Position numbers and translations under genes: made by a program | Part shown: positions 54,142-63,115 of the stretch, piece after piece | Numbering within the stretch: position 1 is the first letter of the stretch | Layout of the letters: each line of letters opens with the position of its first letter | NCBI RefSeq assembly: GCF_900155965.1 | Contig: NZ_FTMG01000006.1 | Coordinates: forward strand, 124,001-188,000 | Length of the DNA stretch: 64,000 nt | Reading direction: 5' to 3' | From: Mucilaginibacter lappiensis | GTDB taxonomy: Bacteria > Bacteroidota > Bacteroidia > Sphingobacteriales > Sphingobacteriaceae | The notes under the pieces: generated by a model | Databases searched by the model: none | What the model saw: only the letters and a program-made list of their open reading frames with translations | What the model was told of the DNA's origin: nothing

Positions 54142-54576
54142 TCAGCACGCAATTTTACCTACGCGTGTTGCATGGCGACCGCCTTCAAATTCTGTACTTA
54201 GAAATGCAGCTACAATTTTTTCGGCTTCATCAATACTGATAAAGCGTGCGGGGATGCATACAATATTGGCATTATTATGCTTACGGGCCAGTTCGGCGAG
54301 TTCAACTGTCCAGCAGATGGCTGCGCGAATGCCCTGATGTTTATTGGCGGTAATAGCCACACCGTTAGCACTGCCGCAAACCAGTATTCCCAGGTCAAAT
54401 TCACCGCTTTCAACTGCCGAGGCAACGGGGTGAGCGAAGTCGGGGTAATCTGCCGAGGCATTAGAGTAGGTGCCGAAATCTTTTAACTCGGCGGCGGGTA
54501 CAGTTTCCAGCAAAGCCTGTTTATAATCAAAGCCGGCATGGTCGGCACCAATGGCAATCTTTAGCCCTTCTTTCAT
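54142..54576 (-). CDS. rpiB: Ribose-5-phosphate isomerase B
   Basis: A 144-residue RpiB: IAIGADHAGFDYKQALLE at the start, DYPDFAHPVASAV, LVCGSANGVAITANK with the active cysteine, and NIVCIPARFIS. It interconverts ribulose-5-phosphate and ribose-5-phosphate. It starts after the M28 gene on the same strand and may share its transcript. Confidence 0.95.
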   Translation of the reverse strand: MKEGLKIAIGADHAGFDYKQALLETVPAAELKDFGTYSNASADYPDFAHPVASAVESGEFDLGILVCGSANGVAITANKHQGIRAAICWTVELAELARKHNNANIVCIPARFISIDEAEKIVAAFLSTEFEGGRHATRVGKIAC

Positions 54577-54602
54577 CAGTTAAATAAGTGTTAAGTTAAT
54601 AT

Positions 54603-54641
54603 ACAAATGTGCAAATTATTTAGCTGTACAAATGTGCAAAT
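54603..54641. repeat. Direct repeat of ACAAATGTGCAAAT
   Basis: Two exact 14-base copies (54603-54616 and 54628-54641). A third exact copy lies at 57185-57198 and a near copy at 57864-57877. These form a short spacer repeat family with a TGCAAAT core. Confidence 0.6.
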
Positions 54642-54717
54642 TTCACATATGTGGGTAGCTGCCTATAAAGACGCCATGGGTCTGGGCCCGATCCTTAAAA
54701 GCCAGACCATTTGCTTA

Positions 54718-54829
54718 AAAAGTGGGTTTACATGGTTTACACTTTTTATGGTTAACATGCACGTATATATTTATCAATCAAATAGTTATATAAATTAATG
54801 TCATAAAATGACGAATTTATGTTAACCAT
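54718..54829 (-). repeat. Interspersed repeat, copy C (minus orientation)
   Basis: 112 bases. Read on the minus strand it begins ATGGTTAACAT and has ATGTTAACCAT as an inverted partner before the tail. It ends in the same 25-base tail as copies A and B. The spacer from rpiB to tatC (54577-54892, 316 bases) holds this, the short direct repeats and the tatC terminator, and no gene. Confidence 0.75.
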
Positions 54830-54840
54830 GTTATTAACTA

Positions 54841-54870
54841 AAAAAAGCCGTCCGAAGAGACAGCTTTTTT
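54841..54870 (-). terminator. Terminator of tatC
   Basis: AAAAAAGC-c-GTC, loop CGAAGA, GACAGCTTTTTT (a one-base bulge) with a T run on the minus strand. 23 bases past the tatC stop. Confidence 0.78.
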
Positions 54871-54892
54871 ATAAATCATGTGTATATCTGTT

Positions 54893-55756
54893 TTATGACA
54901 TTACCTCTTCGTGGCGTTTCCGTTTTCTTTTTTCAACCAGGCCAGCTACTATAATACTTACTTCATAAAGTACAAACAGCGGGATACTTACAACGGTCAT
55001 GGTTAACATATCAGGTGTTGGGGTTACCACAGCCGCGATGATCAGGATGATCACAATAGCATACCTGCGTGTTTCGCGCATAAATTTAGGCGTTAAAATG
55101 CCCAGGTTTGCTAATATGTAAACCAAAATGGGTAACTGAAATACCACACCAGTGGCCAGGGTTAAGGTGGCAACAGATGATATGTAAGAATCGATCGAGA
55201 ATAAGTTCTGAATCTGAGTACTTACTGTATAGCCCGACAAAAAATTGATAGACATAGGCGTAATAACATAATACCCAAACATAATACCCAAAAAGAACAG
55301 CAAACAAGCATAAAAAACAAAACCTGTTGCGGCCTTACGTTCCTTTTCATGTAGGGCTGGCTTTATAAAGCGCCATATTTCCCAAATGAGATAAGGAATA
55401 CCCAGGGTAACACCTATGATAAGAGCCGAATTGATCTGGAGGGTAAACTGGCCGGCCATTTCGGTATTGATGAGATGTATATTGATCTTATCAATACAAA
55501 AACCCGAGCGATGCAAAGCCGCGCCAAGATCGCACAGCATACGATAGGTCCAGAAAGTGGGCTTGCTGGGGGCCATGATAACATGAGCAAAAATCCAGTC
55601 GTAATAATAAAATACTACAGCGGTAAATATTACAATAGCTATTGATGCTCTTACTAAGTGCCATCTAAGTGCTTCTAAGTGACCGAAGAAGGACATTTCT
55701 GCCTCCATCGTTTTTCCTTTTTCTTTTATGGCCTTAATTAGTTTGTTATCGCTCAT
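54893..55756 (-). CDS. tatC: Sec-independent translocase TatC
   Basis: A 287-residue TatC: EMSFFGHLEALRWHLVRASI at the N-terminus, six membrane segments (for example around 38-58, 112-135, 150-172, 195-218), and YRAFPALHE-like IWRFIKPALHEKER. It forms the receptor core of the Tat pathway for folded proteins. tatA/tatB genes are not in this window. Confidence 0.94.
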   Translation of the reverse strand: MSDNKLIKAIKEKGKTMEAEMSFFGHLEALRWHLVRASIAIVIFTAVVFYYYDWIFAHVIMAPSKPTFWTYRMLCDLGAALHRSGFCIDKINIHLINTEMAGQFTLQINSALIIGVTLGIPYLIWEIWRFIKPALHEKERKAATGFVFYACLLFFLGIMFGYYVITPMSINFLSGYTVSTQIQNLFSIDSYISSVATLTLATGVVFQLPILVYILANLGILTPKFMRETRRYAIVIILIIAAVVTPTPDMLTMTVVSIPLFVLYEVSIIVAGLVEKRKRKRHEEVMS

Positions 55757-55828
55757 GGTTTAAATACCGCTGTAAAAACGCTATTGTGCTAAGTACGTTT
55801 AATTATATGAAGATAGTTTGAATTTATT

Positions 55829-57163
55829 TTAAAATTCAAAGGTTTCCATAAACTTGGTGGTGAAATTACCGGCACGGAAGTTAGGATCCTGCAATAATTT
55901 AAGGTGGAATGGTATAGTTGTTTTTACACCTTCTATCACAAATTCACTTAAAGCTCTCTCCATGGTACTCAATGCTTCATCACGGGTTTGCGCCACGCAG
56001 ATCACCTTCGCTATCATTGAGTCATAGTTTGGCGGGATCACATAACCGGTGTACACATGTGTATCTATACGCACGCCATGACCTCCTGGTGAATGGAAAT
56101 TGGTGATTTTACCAGGTGAGGGACGGAAACCATTAAACGGATCTTCGGCGTTAATACGGCACTCGATAGCATGCATGGTTGGCTCGTAGTTTTTGCCAGA
56201 AATAGGTATACCTGCAGCAACTTTGATTTGCTCTTTAATAAGATCAAAGTTGATTACTTCTTCGGTAACCGGATGCTCTACCTGTATACGGGTGTTCATT
56301 TCCATAAAGTAGAAATTACGGTCTTTATCAACCAAAAACTCTACGGTACCGGCACCTTCATATTTAACGGCTTTGGCGCCTTTTATAGCTGCATCGCCCA
56401 TTTTTTTACGCAGTTTTTCGGTCATGAACGGAGATGGCGACTCCTCAACCAGTTTCTGGTGACGGCGCTGGATAGAACAGTCACGCTCAGAAAGGTGACA
56501 TACTTTACCATATTGATCGCCCACTACCTGTATTTCGATGTGGCGCGGATCCTGTACATATTTTTCCAGGTAAAGTCCGTCATTGCCAAAAGCAGCACCC
56601 GACTCAGCACGGGCCGAATCCCAGGCGTTCTCGAACTCTTCGTCTTTCCAAACAATACGCATACCACGGCCACCACCACCGGCAGTCGCTTTTAATATAA
56701 CCGGGTAACCAATTTTATTGGATATGGCGATGCCTTGTTTTACATCGGTAAGTAAACCTTCTGATCCTGGAACAATAGGTACGCCGGCTTTTTTCATGGT
56801 TTCTTTTGCCGAGGCCTTATCGCCCATTTTATTGATCTGATCGGCAGTTGCACCAATAAATTTGATACCATAATCGGCACAGATGGCCGAAAATTTAGCA
56901 TTCTCAGACAAAAATCCGTAGCCCGGATGTATCGCATCCGCATTGGTAAGTTCGGCTGCCGAAATGATATTAGGAATACTTAAGTAAGAATCGCGACTTG
57001 GAGGCGGACCTATGCAAACAGCTTCGTCAGCAAAACGTACATGAAGACTATCACGGTCGGCGGTTGAATATACAGCTACGGTTTTTATACCCATCTCTTT
57101 GCAGGTACGGATAATGCGTAAGGCAATTTCACCCCGGTTAGCTATTAATATTTTTTTAAACAT
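55829..57163 (-). CDS. accC: Biotin carboxylase (AccC)
   Basis: A 444-residue biotin carboxylase: [48 protein letters not shown] (ATP-grasp loop), [16 protein letters not shown], and [15 protein letters not shown]. It carboxylates biotin on AccB as the first half of acetyl-CoA carboxylase. accB lies 139 bases upstream on the same strand, separated by a TGCAAAT-type repeat spacer. Confidence 0.97.
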   Translation of the reverse strand: MFKKILIANRGEIALRIIRTCKEMGIKTVAVYSTADRDSLHVRFADEAVCIGPPPSRDSYLSIPNIISAAELTNADAIHPGYGFLSENAKFSAICADYGIKFIGATADQINKMGDKASAKETMKKAGVPIVPGSEGLLTDVKQGIAISNKIGYPVILKATAGGGGRGMRIVWKDEEFENAWDSARAESGAAFGNDGLYLEKYVQDPRHIEIQVVGDQYGKVCHLSERDCSIQRRHQKLVEESPSPFMTEKLRKKMGDAAIKGAKAVKYEGAGTVEFLVDKDRNFYFMEMNTRIQVEHPVTEEVINFDLIKEQIKVAAGIPISGKNYEPTMHAIECRINAEDPFNGFRPSPGKITNFHSPGGHGVRIDTHVYTGYVIPPNYDSMIAKVICVAQTRDEALSTMERALSEFVIEGVKTTIPFHLKLLQDPNFRAGNFTTKFMETFEF

Positions 57164-57171
57164 CTTTTTTT

Positions 57172-57300
57172 AAATGTGCAGATTACAAATGTGCAAATAT
57201 GCAGATGATAAATTACAGATATGCAGATGCGCAAATTATAAATGTGCAGATGAATTAAAACTGATCATCTGCACATCTGAAATCCGCATATCTGCACATC
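57172..57300. repeat. TGCAAAT/TGCAGAT repeat array in the accB-accC spacer
   Basis: Units AATGTGCAGAT, ACAAATGTGCAAAT, TATGCAGAT and GATGCGCAAAT repeat in one orientation, then ATCTGCACATCTG and CATATCTGCACATCT follow in the opposite one, so the array is partly inverted and could fold. It fills the whole spacer between accB and accC. Confidence 0.7.
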
Positions 57301-57302
57301 TA

Positions 57303-57776
57303 CTAAATAGGTTCTACTAAAAATAAAGGTTGATCGTATTCAACGGGAGATGCATTGTCAACCAATACTTTGACGATACGTCCTGAAATTTCAGACTCGA
57401 TCTCGTTAAAAAGTTTCATGGCTTCGATGATGCAAACAACAGTACCTGTTTTTATCTCATCGCCAACATTTACAAATAACGGCTTGTCAGGACTGGCCGA
57501 ACGGTAAAAAGTGCCGATCATTGGAGATTTGATAGTAAGATACTTGGAGGTATCCGCCGCTGCCGGAGCAACCGGAGCCGCAGGCTCTGCTGCTGCAACT
57601 GGAGCAACCGGTAATGCTACCGGGGCAGTTTGCGCCGGGATACTTGCATGAATAACCTGTGGTTGTACCTCGTTGGTTTTTATGGTAATCTTAAAATCTT
57701 TTTGCTCAATTGACACTTCGTTTACGCCTGATTTTGAAACAAAACGAATAAGGTCCTGAATTTGTTTAATATCCAT
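57303..57776 (-). CDS. accB: Biotin carboxyl carrier protein (AccB)
   Basis: A 157-residue AccB: an N-terminal helix (IKQIQDLIRFVSKSGVNEVS), an Ala/Pro-rich linker (about 50-80), and the biotinyl domain with the lysine in CIIEAMKLFNEIES. It carries the biotin used by AccC. It is upstream of accC, which is the order seen in many Bacteroidota. Confidence 0.96.
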   Translation of the reverse strand: MDIKQIQDLIRFVSKSGVNEVSIEQKDFKITIKTNEVQPQVIHASIPAQTAPVALPVAPVAAAEPAAPVAPAAADTSKYLTIKSPMIGTFYRSASPDKPLFVNVGDEIKTGTVVCIIEAMKLFNEIESEISGRIVKVLVDNASPVEYDQPLFLVEPI

Positions 57777-57827
57777 ACTTTGGGATTGAGTGGTTTTGGA
57801 TAAAGTTTATTATCTAAGTTAATATGA

Positions 57828-57880
57828 TAATGTGCAAACTGGCAATATGCAAATAAGCAGACTGCAAATGTGCAAATGTT
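57828..57880. repeat. TGCAAAT repeats before accB
   Basis: Several units (GTGCAAACTGGC, ATGCAAATAAGC, GCAAATGTGCAAAT) lie in the 175-base spacer between fabH and accB. Part of the same family as at 54.6 and 57.2 kb. Confidence 0.5.
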
Positions 57881-57951
57881 TTTTATGATTTAGCTATAAA
57901 TTTAGTAACATATTAAAATGAACAGATGTTTTATTTTTGTGACCTGTACAG

Positions 57952-58941
57952 TTAATAAGCCCATTTTAAATAAATAGAACCCCAGGTAAATCCACCTCCA
58001 AATGCCGCTAAAATAAGATTATCACCTTTTTTAAACTTGCTCTCCCACTCCCACAAACATAATGGAATTGTTCCATTAGTAGTGTTACCATAACGTTCAA
58101 TATTGATGATCACTTTATCGGCACTTAAACCGGTGCGGCTGGCGGTAGCGTCAATGATCCGCTTATTGGCCTGATGAGGTACCAACCAGGCCACATCATC
58201 AGCACTAAGAGCATTGCGCTCCATTACTTCATGGGCTACATCGGCCATGTTGGTTACCGCAAACTTAAATACTGCAGGGCCTTCCTGATAAGCAAAATGC
58301 TCACGGGCCTCTACGGTTTCATGCGTTGCAGGTTTTACAGAACCTCCGGCTTTTTGATGTAAATATTGTGCACCCGCGCCATCGCTTTTCAGGATAGAAT
58401 CCATAATGCCATAGCCGTCGGTATTAGGTTCAAGCAATACTGCGCCGCAACCATCACCAAAAATAATGCAGGTAGCGCGGTCCTCGTAATTTATTATCGA
58501 CGACATTTTATCGCCGCCAACTACCAATACCTTTTTATGTTTACCATTTTCAATAAACTGGGCACCTGTGGTAAGGCCAAATATAAACCCGGAACAGGCG
58601 GCCTGAAGGTCAAAACCCCATGCGTTCACTGCACCAATTTTGTTGGCCAGGATGTTTGCTGTTGCCGGAAATGGCATATCGGGCGTAGTTGTGCAAAAAA
58701 TAACAAGGTCAATTTCCTCGGCACTTATACCTCGTTTTTTTAACAAGCCATTAACCGCGGGAACTGCCATATCAGATGTACCCAAGCCCTCGCCTTTAAG
58801 TATACGGCGCTCTTTAATGCCAGTACGGCTTACAATCCACTCATCGTTGGTATCAACCAGTGTTTCAAGCTCCTGGTTGGTTAGGATATAGTCGGGAACG
58901 TAACCATGTACAGCAGTAATAGCAGCATGAATTTTACTCAT
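57952..58941 (-). CDS. fabH: 3-oxoacyl-ACP synthase III (FabH)
   Basis: A 329-residue Fab[33 protein letters not shown], the catalytic Cys in [11 protein letters not shown], His in VPHQANKRI and Asn in [12 protein letters not shown]. It starts fatty acid synthesis by condensing an acyl-CoA with malonyl-ACP. It follows plsX by 11 bases. Confidence 0.96.
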   Translation of the reverse strand: MSKIHAAITAVHGYVPDYILTNQELETLVDTNDEWIVSRTGIKERRILKGEGLGTSDMAVPAVNGLLKKRGISAEEIDLVIFCTTTPDMPFPATANILANKIGAVNAWGFDLQAACSGFIFGLTTGAQFIENGKHKKVLVVGGDKMSSIINYEDRATCIIFGDGCGAVLLEPNTDGYGIMDSILKSDGAGAQYLHQKAGGSVKPATHETVEAREHFAYQEGPAVFKFAVTNMADVAHEVMERNALSADDVAWLVPHQANKRIIDATASRTGLSADKVIINIERYGNTTNGTIPLCLWEWESKFKKGDNLILAAFGGGFTWGSIYLKWAY

Positions 58942-58952
58942 CTTTTATCTTT

Positions 58953-59891
58953 TTACTGAAAAGCTAGTTTAATTTTGTCCACCAATTTGCTCTCAATCAT
59001 GTTTTTTGATAAAAGGATCATGTTTTTGATAGCTTCTGGACTCGAGATGCCATGGCCCACAACTACCGGTGCATTTACACCCAGAATAGGGCTGCCACCG
59101 TATTGCTCATAATTGAACCGGTCAAAAAACTCATCTTTAAGCTGTTTTTTTCGTGTTATCACATAAAACGATTCGGCCAGCTTTAATATGACGTTACCGG
59201 TAAAGCCATCACATACATACACATCGGCAGTTTCACTAAACAGATCGCGTCCTTCAACGTTACCTACAAAGTTAAACAGGGATGTTTCTTTCATTAGAGG
59301 GTAAGTTGCCTGACTTAGAATATTACCTTTTTCTTCTTCTTCGCCAATGTTCATTAACGCCACACGCGGATTGGCTATATCATATACCGACTGTGCGAGT
59401 AAGCTACCCAACACACCAAACTGCACCAGAACATCTGGCTTACAATCGGCATTGGCACCTACATCCAACAAAATACCCAAACCTCCTTTAAGTTTGGGTA
59501 CAATAGTGGTCATAGCCGGGCGAATAACGCCGGGAATAGTTTTTACGCTGAACATGGCACCAACAAGCATGGCGCCGGTATTACCAGCCGATGAAAAAGC
59601 CTGTATTTGTCCCTCCTTAAGCAATTGAAAGCCCACCGAAATACTTGAATCCGGTTTTTGAACAATCGCTTTTGTAGGATGCTCGCCCATACCTATCACT
59701 TCGGTTGTGTGTACAAACTCAAAATGATCGGGGCTCATATTGTTTTCCTGAAGAATAGTGGCAGCAATTTCTTTATCGCCAATGAGCACCAGTTTTTGGT
59801 CGGCAGATAAAGCCTTATAAGCTTCGATTGCCCCTAAAACGGCTGCTTTGGGAGCAAAATCACCGCCCATAATATCTAAGCCAATCTTCAT
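58953..59891 (-). CDS. plsX: Phosphate acyltransferase PlsX
   Basis: A 312-residue PlsX: IGLDIMGGDFAPKAAVLGA, SSAGNTGAMLVGAMF and VYVCDGFTGNVILKLAES are the classic signatures. It makes acyl-phosphate from acyl-ACP, the first step to phospholipids. Order yceD-rpmF-plsX-fabH is typical. Confidence 0.96.
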   Translation of the reverse strand: MKIGLDIMGGDFAPKAAVLGAIEAYKALSADQKLVLIGDKEIAATILQENNMSPDHFEFVHTTEVIGMGEHPTKAIVQKPDSSISVGFQLLKEGQIQAFSSAGNTGAMLVGAMFSVKTIPGVIRPAMTTIVPKLKGGLGILLDVGANADCKPDVLVQFGVLGSLLAQSVYDIANPRVALMNIGEEEEKGNILSQATYPLMKETSLFNFVGNVEGRDLFSETADVYVCDGFTGNVILKLAESFYVITRKKQLKDEFFDRFNYEQYGGSPILGVNAPVVVGHGISSPEAIKNMILLSKNMIESKLVDKIKLAFQ

Positions 59892-59907
59892 TTTCAGAAA
59901 ATTAAAC

Positions 59908-60099
59908 TTATGCTACTGCTGCTTTCTCTATCAGTAATTTACCGTTGTAGTAAACATTACCATCAACAGTATAAGCTCTGTGCGGTAAATGCACGGCACC
60001 TGTAGTTTGGCAGGTAGTTAAAGTTGGAGCTTCAGCTTTGTAGTGTGTTCTACGCTTATCTCTTCTTGATTTGGATATTTTACGTTTTGGATGTGGCAT
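59908..60099 (-). CDS. rpmF: Ribosomal protein L32
   Basis: A 63-residue L32: [20 protein letters not shown] at the N-terminus and [14 protein letters not shown]. Only one cysteine is present, so the zinc site of the C+ form is absent (C-minus form). It lies between yceD and plsX as in many bacteria. Confidence 0.95.
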   Translation of the reverse strand: MPHPKRKISKSRRDKRRTHYKAEAPTLTTCQTTGAVHLPHRAYTVDGNVYYNGKLLIEKAAVA

Positions 60100-60113
60100 G
60101 ATCCTGTTATTTG

Positions 60114-60638
60114 TTATTTATTTATTTTCCTGAGAACATCCCACCGTGGGTCTGTCTGCTCATTTTGTCCTTCATTTCCCGAAAGGTTATTTAACTTTTC
60201 GAGCATCTCTTTATCACAATAAGAGGTGTTACCCTCATCGCCGCATACCGATATAAATGGCATGGCAACGTTTATATATTCATATATCAACCCTGCTACA
60301 TTGATCTCATGATCATTTTTATTCAGGGTGATGATCTCATCATCTTCATCAATCACCTCGTCGCTAAACTTGGCGATCTGTTGTTCGGTTATATCCAATG
60401 GCTGCGGATATTCAGCCAGACACCTGTCGCAGGTGGCATTAACAGTTCCGCTGATATGAAAATCCAAGATCAGCATGGTTTCCTGTTTATCCAATTCTAC
60501 CTGGCACTGCAGATTAGCCTTTTTTACAAGCGAGTAGTCAAACTCGTCAAAAAAAGCATCGTCAACAGTGAATTCAAACTGGTGTTTTCCCAGTTTAAGC
60601 CCTGTAAAAGGAATCGAATATGTTCTAAGCGATTTCAA
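60114..60638 (-). CDS. yceD: YceD/DUF177 family protein
   Basis: A 174-residue DUF177 protein. The start is likely the TTG at 60638 (giving [16 protein letters not shown]) because the longer frame to 60659 begins within the -7 box of the promoter. The CDRC motif ([11 protein letters not shown]) and later cysteines ([11 protein letters not shown]) fit the family. It is linked to 23S rRNA/large-subunit production and rpmF in other bacteria. It sits 14 bases before rpmF. Confidence 0.88.
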   Translation of the reverse strand: MKSLRTYSIPFTGLKLGKHQFEFTVDDAFFDEFDYSLVKKANLQCQVELDKQETMLILDFHISGTVNATCDRCLAEYPQPLDITEQQIAKFSDEVIDEDDEIITLNKNDHEINVAGLIYEYINVAMPFISVCGDEGNTSYCDKEMLEKLNNLSGNEGQNEQTDPRWDVLRKINK

Positions 60639-60656
60639 TGAGCAACAATTAGCCCG

Positions 60657-60664
60657 CAAATGTA
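60657..60664 (-). promoter_or_regulatory. -7 box of the yceD-rpmF-plsX-fabH unit
   Basis: TACATTTG on the minus strand matches TAnnTTTG; no TTG is seen 19-20 bases upstream. It overlaps the first possible codon of the yceD frame, which argues for the downstream start. The rest of the 262-base spacer to 60900 is AT-rich with no gene I can support. Confidence 0.45.
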
Positions 60665-60900
60665 GGGAAAAATACCATAACTGGAAACTGTTTTTTTAAT
60701 TTGCTTGTAGGCCTGGTAAAACACCAATGGTTAAAGGTAAAGATAATATTGTAATCTACAATGCTAATTATCAGAAACAGGGCATAATATAAACCAAATA
60801 CCATTTCGGTATTTGAAAATCGATAGGCGATATTGGGGTCAAGCACGCCTTTTTTGATGTTTTATTGAGCCAGTATTTATGGGTTAAATCGGGATTGTTT

Positions 60901-61773
60901 TTACTTGATCAGGCTTTTATCATTGAGTGGGATGAGTATGTAAAGCAGATCGCAAATGGCCTGAAGTTTTTTTTCTGATAGGGTGTTTTTACCTGTAAGA
61001 AACAGGCTTACTTCTTCGTCACTGCCAACAATAAATGTTAGGTGAGACGGATTCATTTCGAACATTTCCATTTTAAGTTTAATCACATCTAAAAGAGCAA
61101 GCCGGGGCAACTCAATATTTGTGGCTTCGTAATGCCAGATGAGTGGTAGCAATAAAGATGGTTCACCAAATTCAGGTGTATCCGGCTTCGATTCAAATAG
61201 GGCGATCGCCCTATCCAAGGCATTTTCATATTCGGTTTTAGTTTGGAGATCAAACTCACTAACTATATGATCTTCAATTTTAGATGGAAATATTTCCGGA
61301 GCATTACCCAAATGAACATTGGTAAGATCAACAGGTATACCTACGGAAACAGTTTCATCGGATTCGCCCGACTCATAAAGGTTACCATCTTCTGTATTTA
61401 CGGATGGTTCCGAAAATTCTGGGGCTTCGATTCGAATAGTGGTGGTAAACACTTTTCGCTGCGAGTCAGGGTATTTAGCCTTCAGCTTTTCAAACTCTCT
61501 TTCCTGGTGTTCAACAAGGGCTGCCTTAGCGCCAAGCCAAACAATATACCCGATTTTAAGCCATGGATTAAATTTAAATTCGACTGAATAATCGCCTCGA
61601 CCTAAATCAAACCATCCGTTAAGTATATAATCAATAGGTTGATTTTTATGATCTTTAAACAAACTTTTGCCTTGTGAGTAAGGAAATTCTTTAATCCAGG
61701 TTAAAAAAGCGGTTTTAGCCTCGAGATGTTGCGCAATATAATCGGCTATTTTATTTTTGGTGATGAAGTACAT
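60901..61773 (-). CDS. Probable fused HigB-HigA toxin-antitoxin protein
   Basis: A 290-residue single chain. Residues 1-95 resemble the HigB-type toxin fold: FITKNKIADYIAQHLEAKTA then FLTWIKE, a central DYILNGWFDLGRGDYSVEFK strand region, and KIGYIVWLGAKAALVEHQ. In ordinary HigB the last stretch reads like FIGTHxEYD; that active-site pattern is not kept here. Residues 100-170 are an acidic linker. Residues about 178-285 resemble HigA (COG5499): KTEYENALDRAIALFESKPD, LLLPLIWHYEATNIELP, IKLKMEMFEMNPSHL and IVGSDEEVSLFLTGKNTLSE, an XRE-like helix-turn-helix. Family similarity is judged by eye. A fused, perhaps inactivated, toxin-antitoxin pair is inferred. It could instead be a single regulator of unknown role. 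Confidence 0.62.
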   Translation of the reverse strand: MYFITKNKIADYIAQHLEAKTAFLTWIKEFPYSQGKSLFKDHKNQPIDYILNGWFDLGRGDYSVEFKFNPWLKIGYIVWLGAKAALVEHQEREFEKLKAKYPDSQRKVFTTTIRIEAPEFSEPSVNTEDGNLYESGESDETVSVGIPVDLTNVHLGNAPEIFPSKIEDHIVSEFDLQTKTEYENALDRAIALFESKPDTPEFGEPSLLLPLIWHYEATNIELPRLALLDVIKLKMEMFEMNPSHLTFIVGSDEEVSLFLTGKNTLSEKKLQAICDLLYILIPLNDKSLIK

Positions 61774-61848
61774 ATAACTAAGATAAGAAGCCTAATGCTA
61801 AAAGCTGTATTTGCTTTATGATTTGGGCCTTTGACTTTAAGCCTTAAG

Positions 61849-63033
61849 CTATATTTTCAGCCGGATATTGATCTTATCCAACAAGCCGGTTAGCCAAACC
61901 ATTACAAATGCAAATAAGATACATTTGATTAATCCGCCGGTTCCCTGGTTTAGGTATTCAGGGTAGCCCAGGTTGCTCATTTCATATATGGGGTAAAACA
62001 AAAAAGGTACAATATAACAGGTAAATGTATTGGTACCGGCCGGCTCAATGATCTTGAACCAACTATATTTATGTTTAAAATCAACCACGTAAATAAAAAT
62101 AGCATACATCACTAAGCTAATGCCTGTACAAATGAGCACCCATGAAGGGGTATCACGTGCTTTGGAAATACCACCACTAAAGTACCGTACAATAAAGCCC
62201 ATGTTAAACATGATGATAGCGATCATGAACAGGGCAGCCCATAATAGTTTAAGCTCATTATTAGCTTTAAGCCGCATATAGAGTACGGATACAAACACGC
62301 CCGACATGGTAAAGGCCTGCATGGCCCCGTTGCCGGCTATCCATACATATTTTTGCAGGGGAGCCAGGAAGTTGAGGAAGCCAAAGTGAAAATCGATGTT
62401 AAAGAACATGAAGAATATCCATGCCGCTGCCTGGATCCATAAATATCCGCCTGAGTAATAGTATATCAGCGCACAAAGTAGGTATGCCCAGCCAATCAGT
62501 CCCAGGATGCCCCACCACGTAAAATGCAGCCAGGTATGCCCCGGATCGCTGGTTTTATAGAGGATGGACATGGCCAGGAGCAACGCAATGCCAAAACCTT
62601 GTAAAATGTACCGCTTAAGCTTGGAGGTGTCTTTACCGTAATCTAAAAAGATAAAGAAGAAGCTAAATGTAACCAGGCTTTCCCAAACGGGCTTGGGCAG
62701 CAGTGTAGTAACCTCATTATAGGTTTCCATATTGGCGTGGTAAAAGCCAATGAACACCAATGCGAACGAGCGGCTCATGATGCGCCACAACTGTTTATAA
62801 TCGCCGCTCTTTAACCTGTTTTGAAACGCAAATGGTATGGATAAACCTACGATAAATAAAAACGCAGGGAAAATAGTATCGGCTAAGCCTAAAGCATCAA
62901 CGTTTTCGCCAGCATGTTTGAGCCAGTTTGGTGTATTTGGAATACCGTCGAGGTCATTCACAAATATCATCAGGAACATGGTTACCGCACGAAAAGCGTC
63001 AATGGACCGGACTCGACTAAAAAAATCATTCAT
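61849..63033 (-). CDS. HGSNAT/NagX-like membrane acyltransferase
   Basis: A 394-residue integral membrane protein with about ten hydrophobic segments. The N-terminal signature RSIDAFRAVTMFLMIFVNDL and TIFPAFLFIVGLSIPFAF match the COG4299/DUF5009 family related to heparan-alpha-glucosaminide acetyltransferase. It probably transfers an acetyl group to a sugar across the membrane; the substrate is unknown. It lies between pdxA and the HigB-HigA-like gene, all leftward. Confidence 0.82.
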   Translation of the reverse strand: MNDFFSRVRSIDAFRAVTMFLMIFVNDLDGIPNTPNWLKHAGENVDALGLADTIFPAFLFIVGLSIPFAFQNRLKSGDYKQLWRIMSRSFALVFIGFYHANMETYNEVTTLLPKPVWESLVTFSFFFIFLDYGKDTSKLKRYILQGFGIALLLAMSILYKTSDPGHTWLHFTWWGILGLIGWAYLLCALIYYYSGGYLWIQAAAWIFFMFFNIDFHFGFLNFLAPLQKYVWIAGNGAMQAFTMSGVFVSVLYMRLKANNELKLLWAALFMIAIIMFNMGFIVRYFSGGISKARDTPSWVLICTGISLVMYAIFIYVVDFKHKYSWFKIIEPAGTNTFTCYIVPFLFYPIYEMSNLGYPEYLNQGTGGLIKCILFAFVMVWLTGLLDKINIRLKI

Positions 63034-63115
63034 TAAAGTGGTAAATGCGATAACTAAGCAAATGTTTTAATCTAACGTTAATTAAATTGAAACATTATTA
63101 TTACAGACCGGATAT

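Noticed and set aside
60649..60846. A 65-residue hydrophobic frame upstream of yceD
   Set aside because: It overlaps the -7 box and yceD, has no family and could arise from AT-rich DNA.
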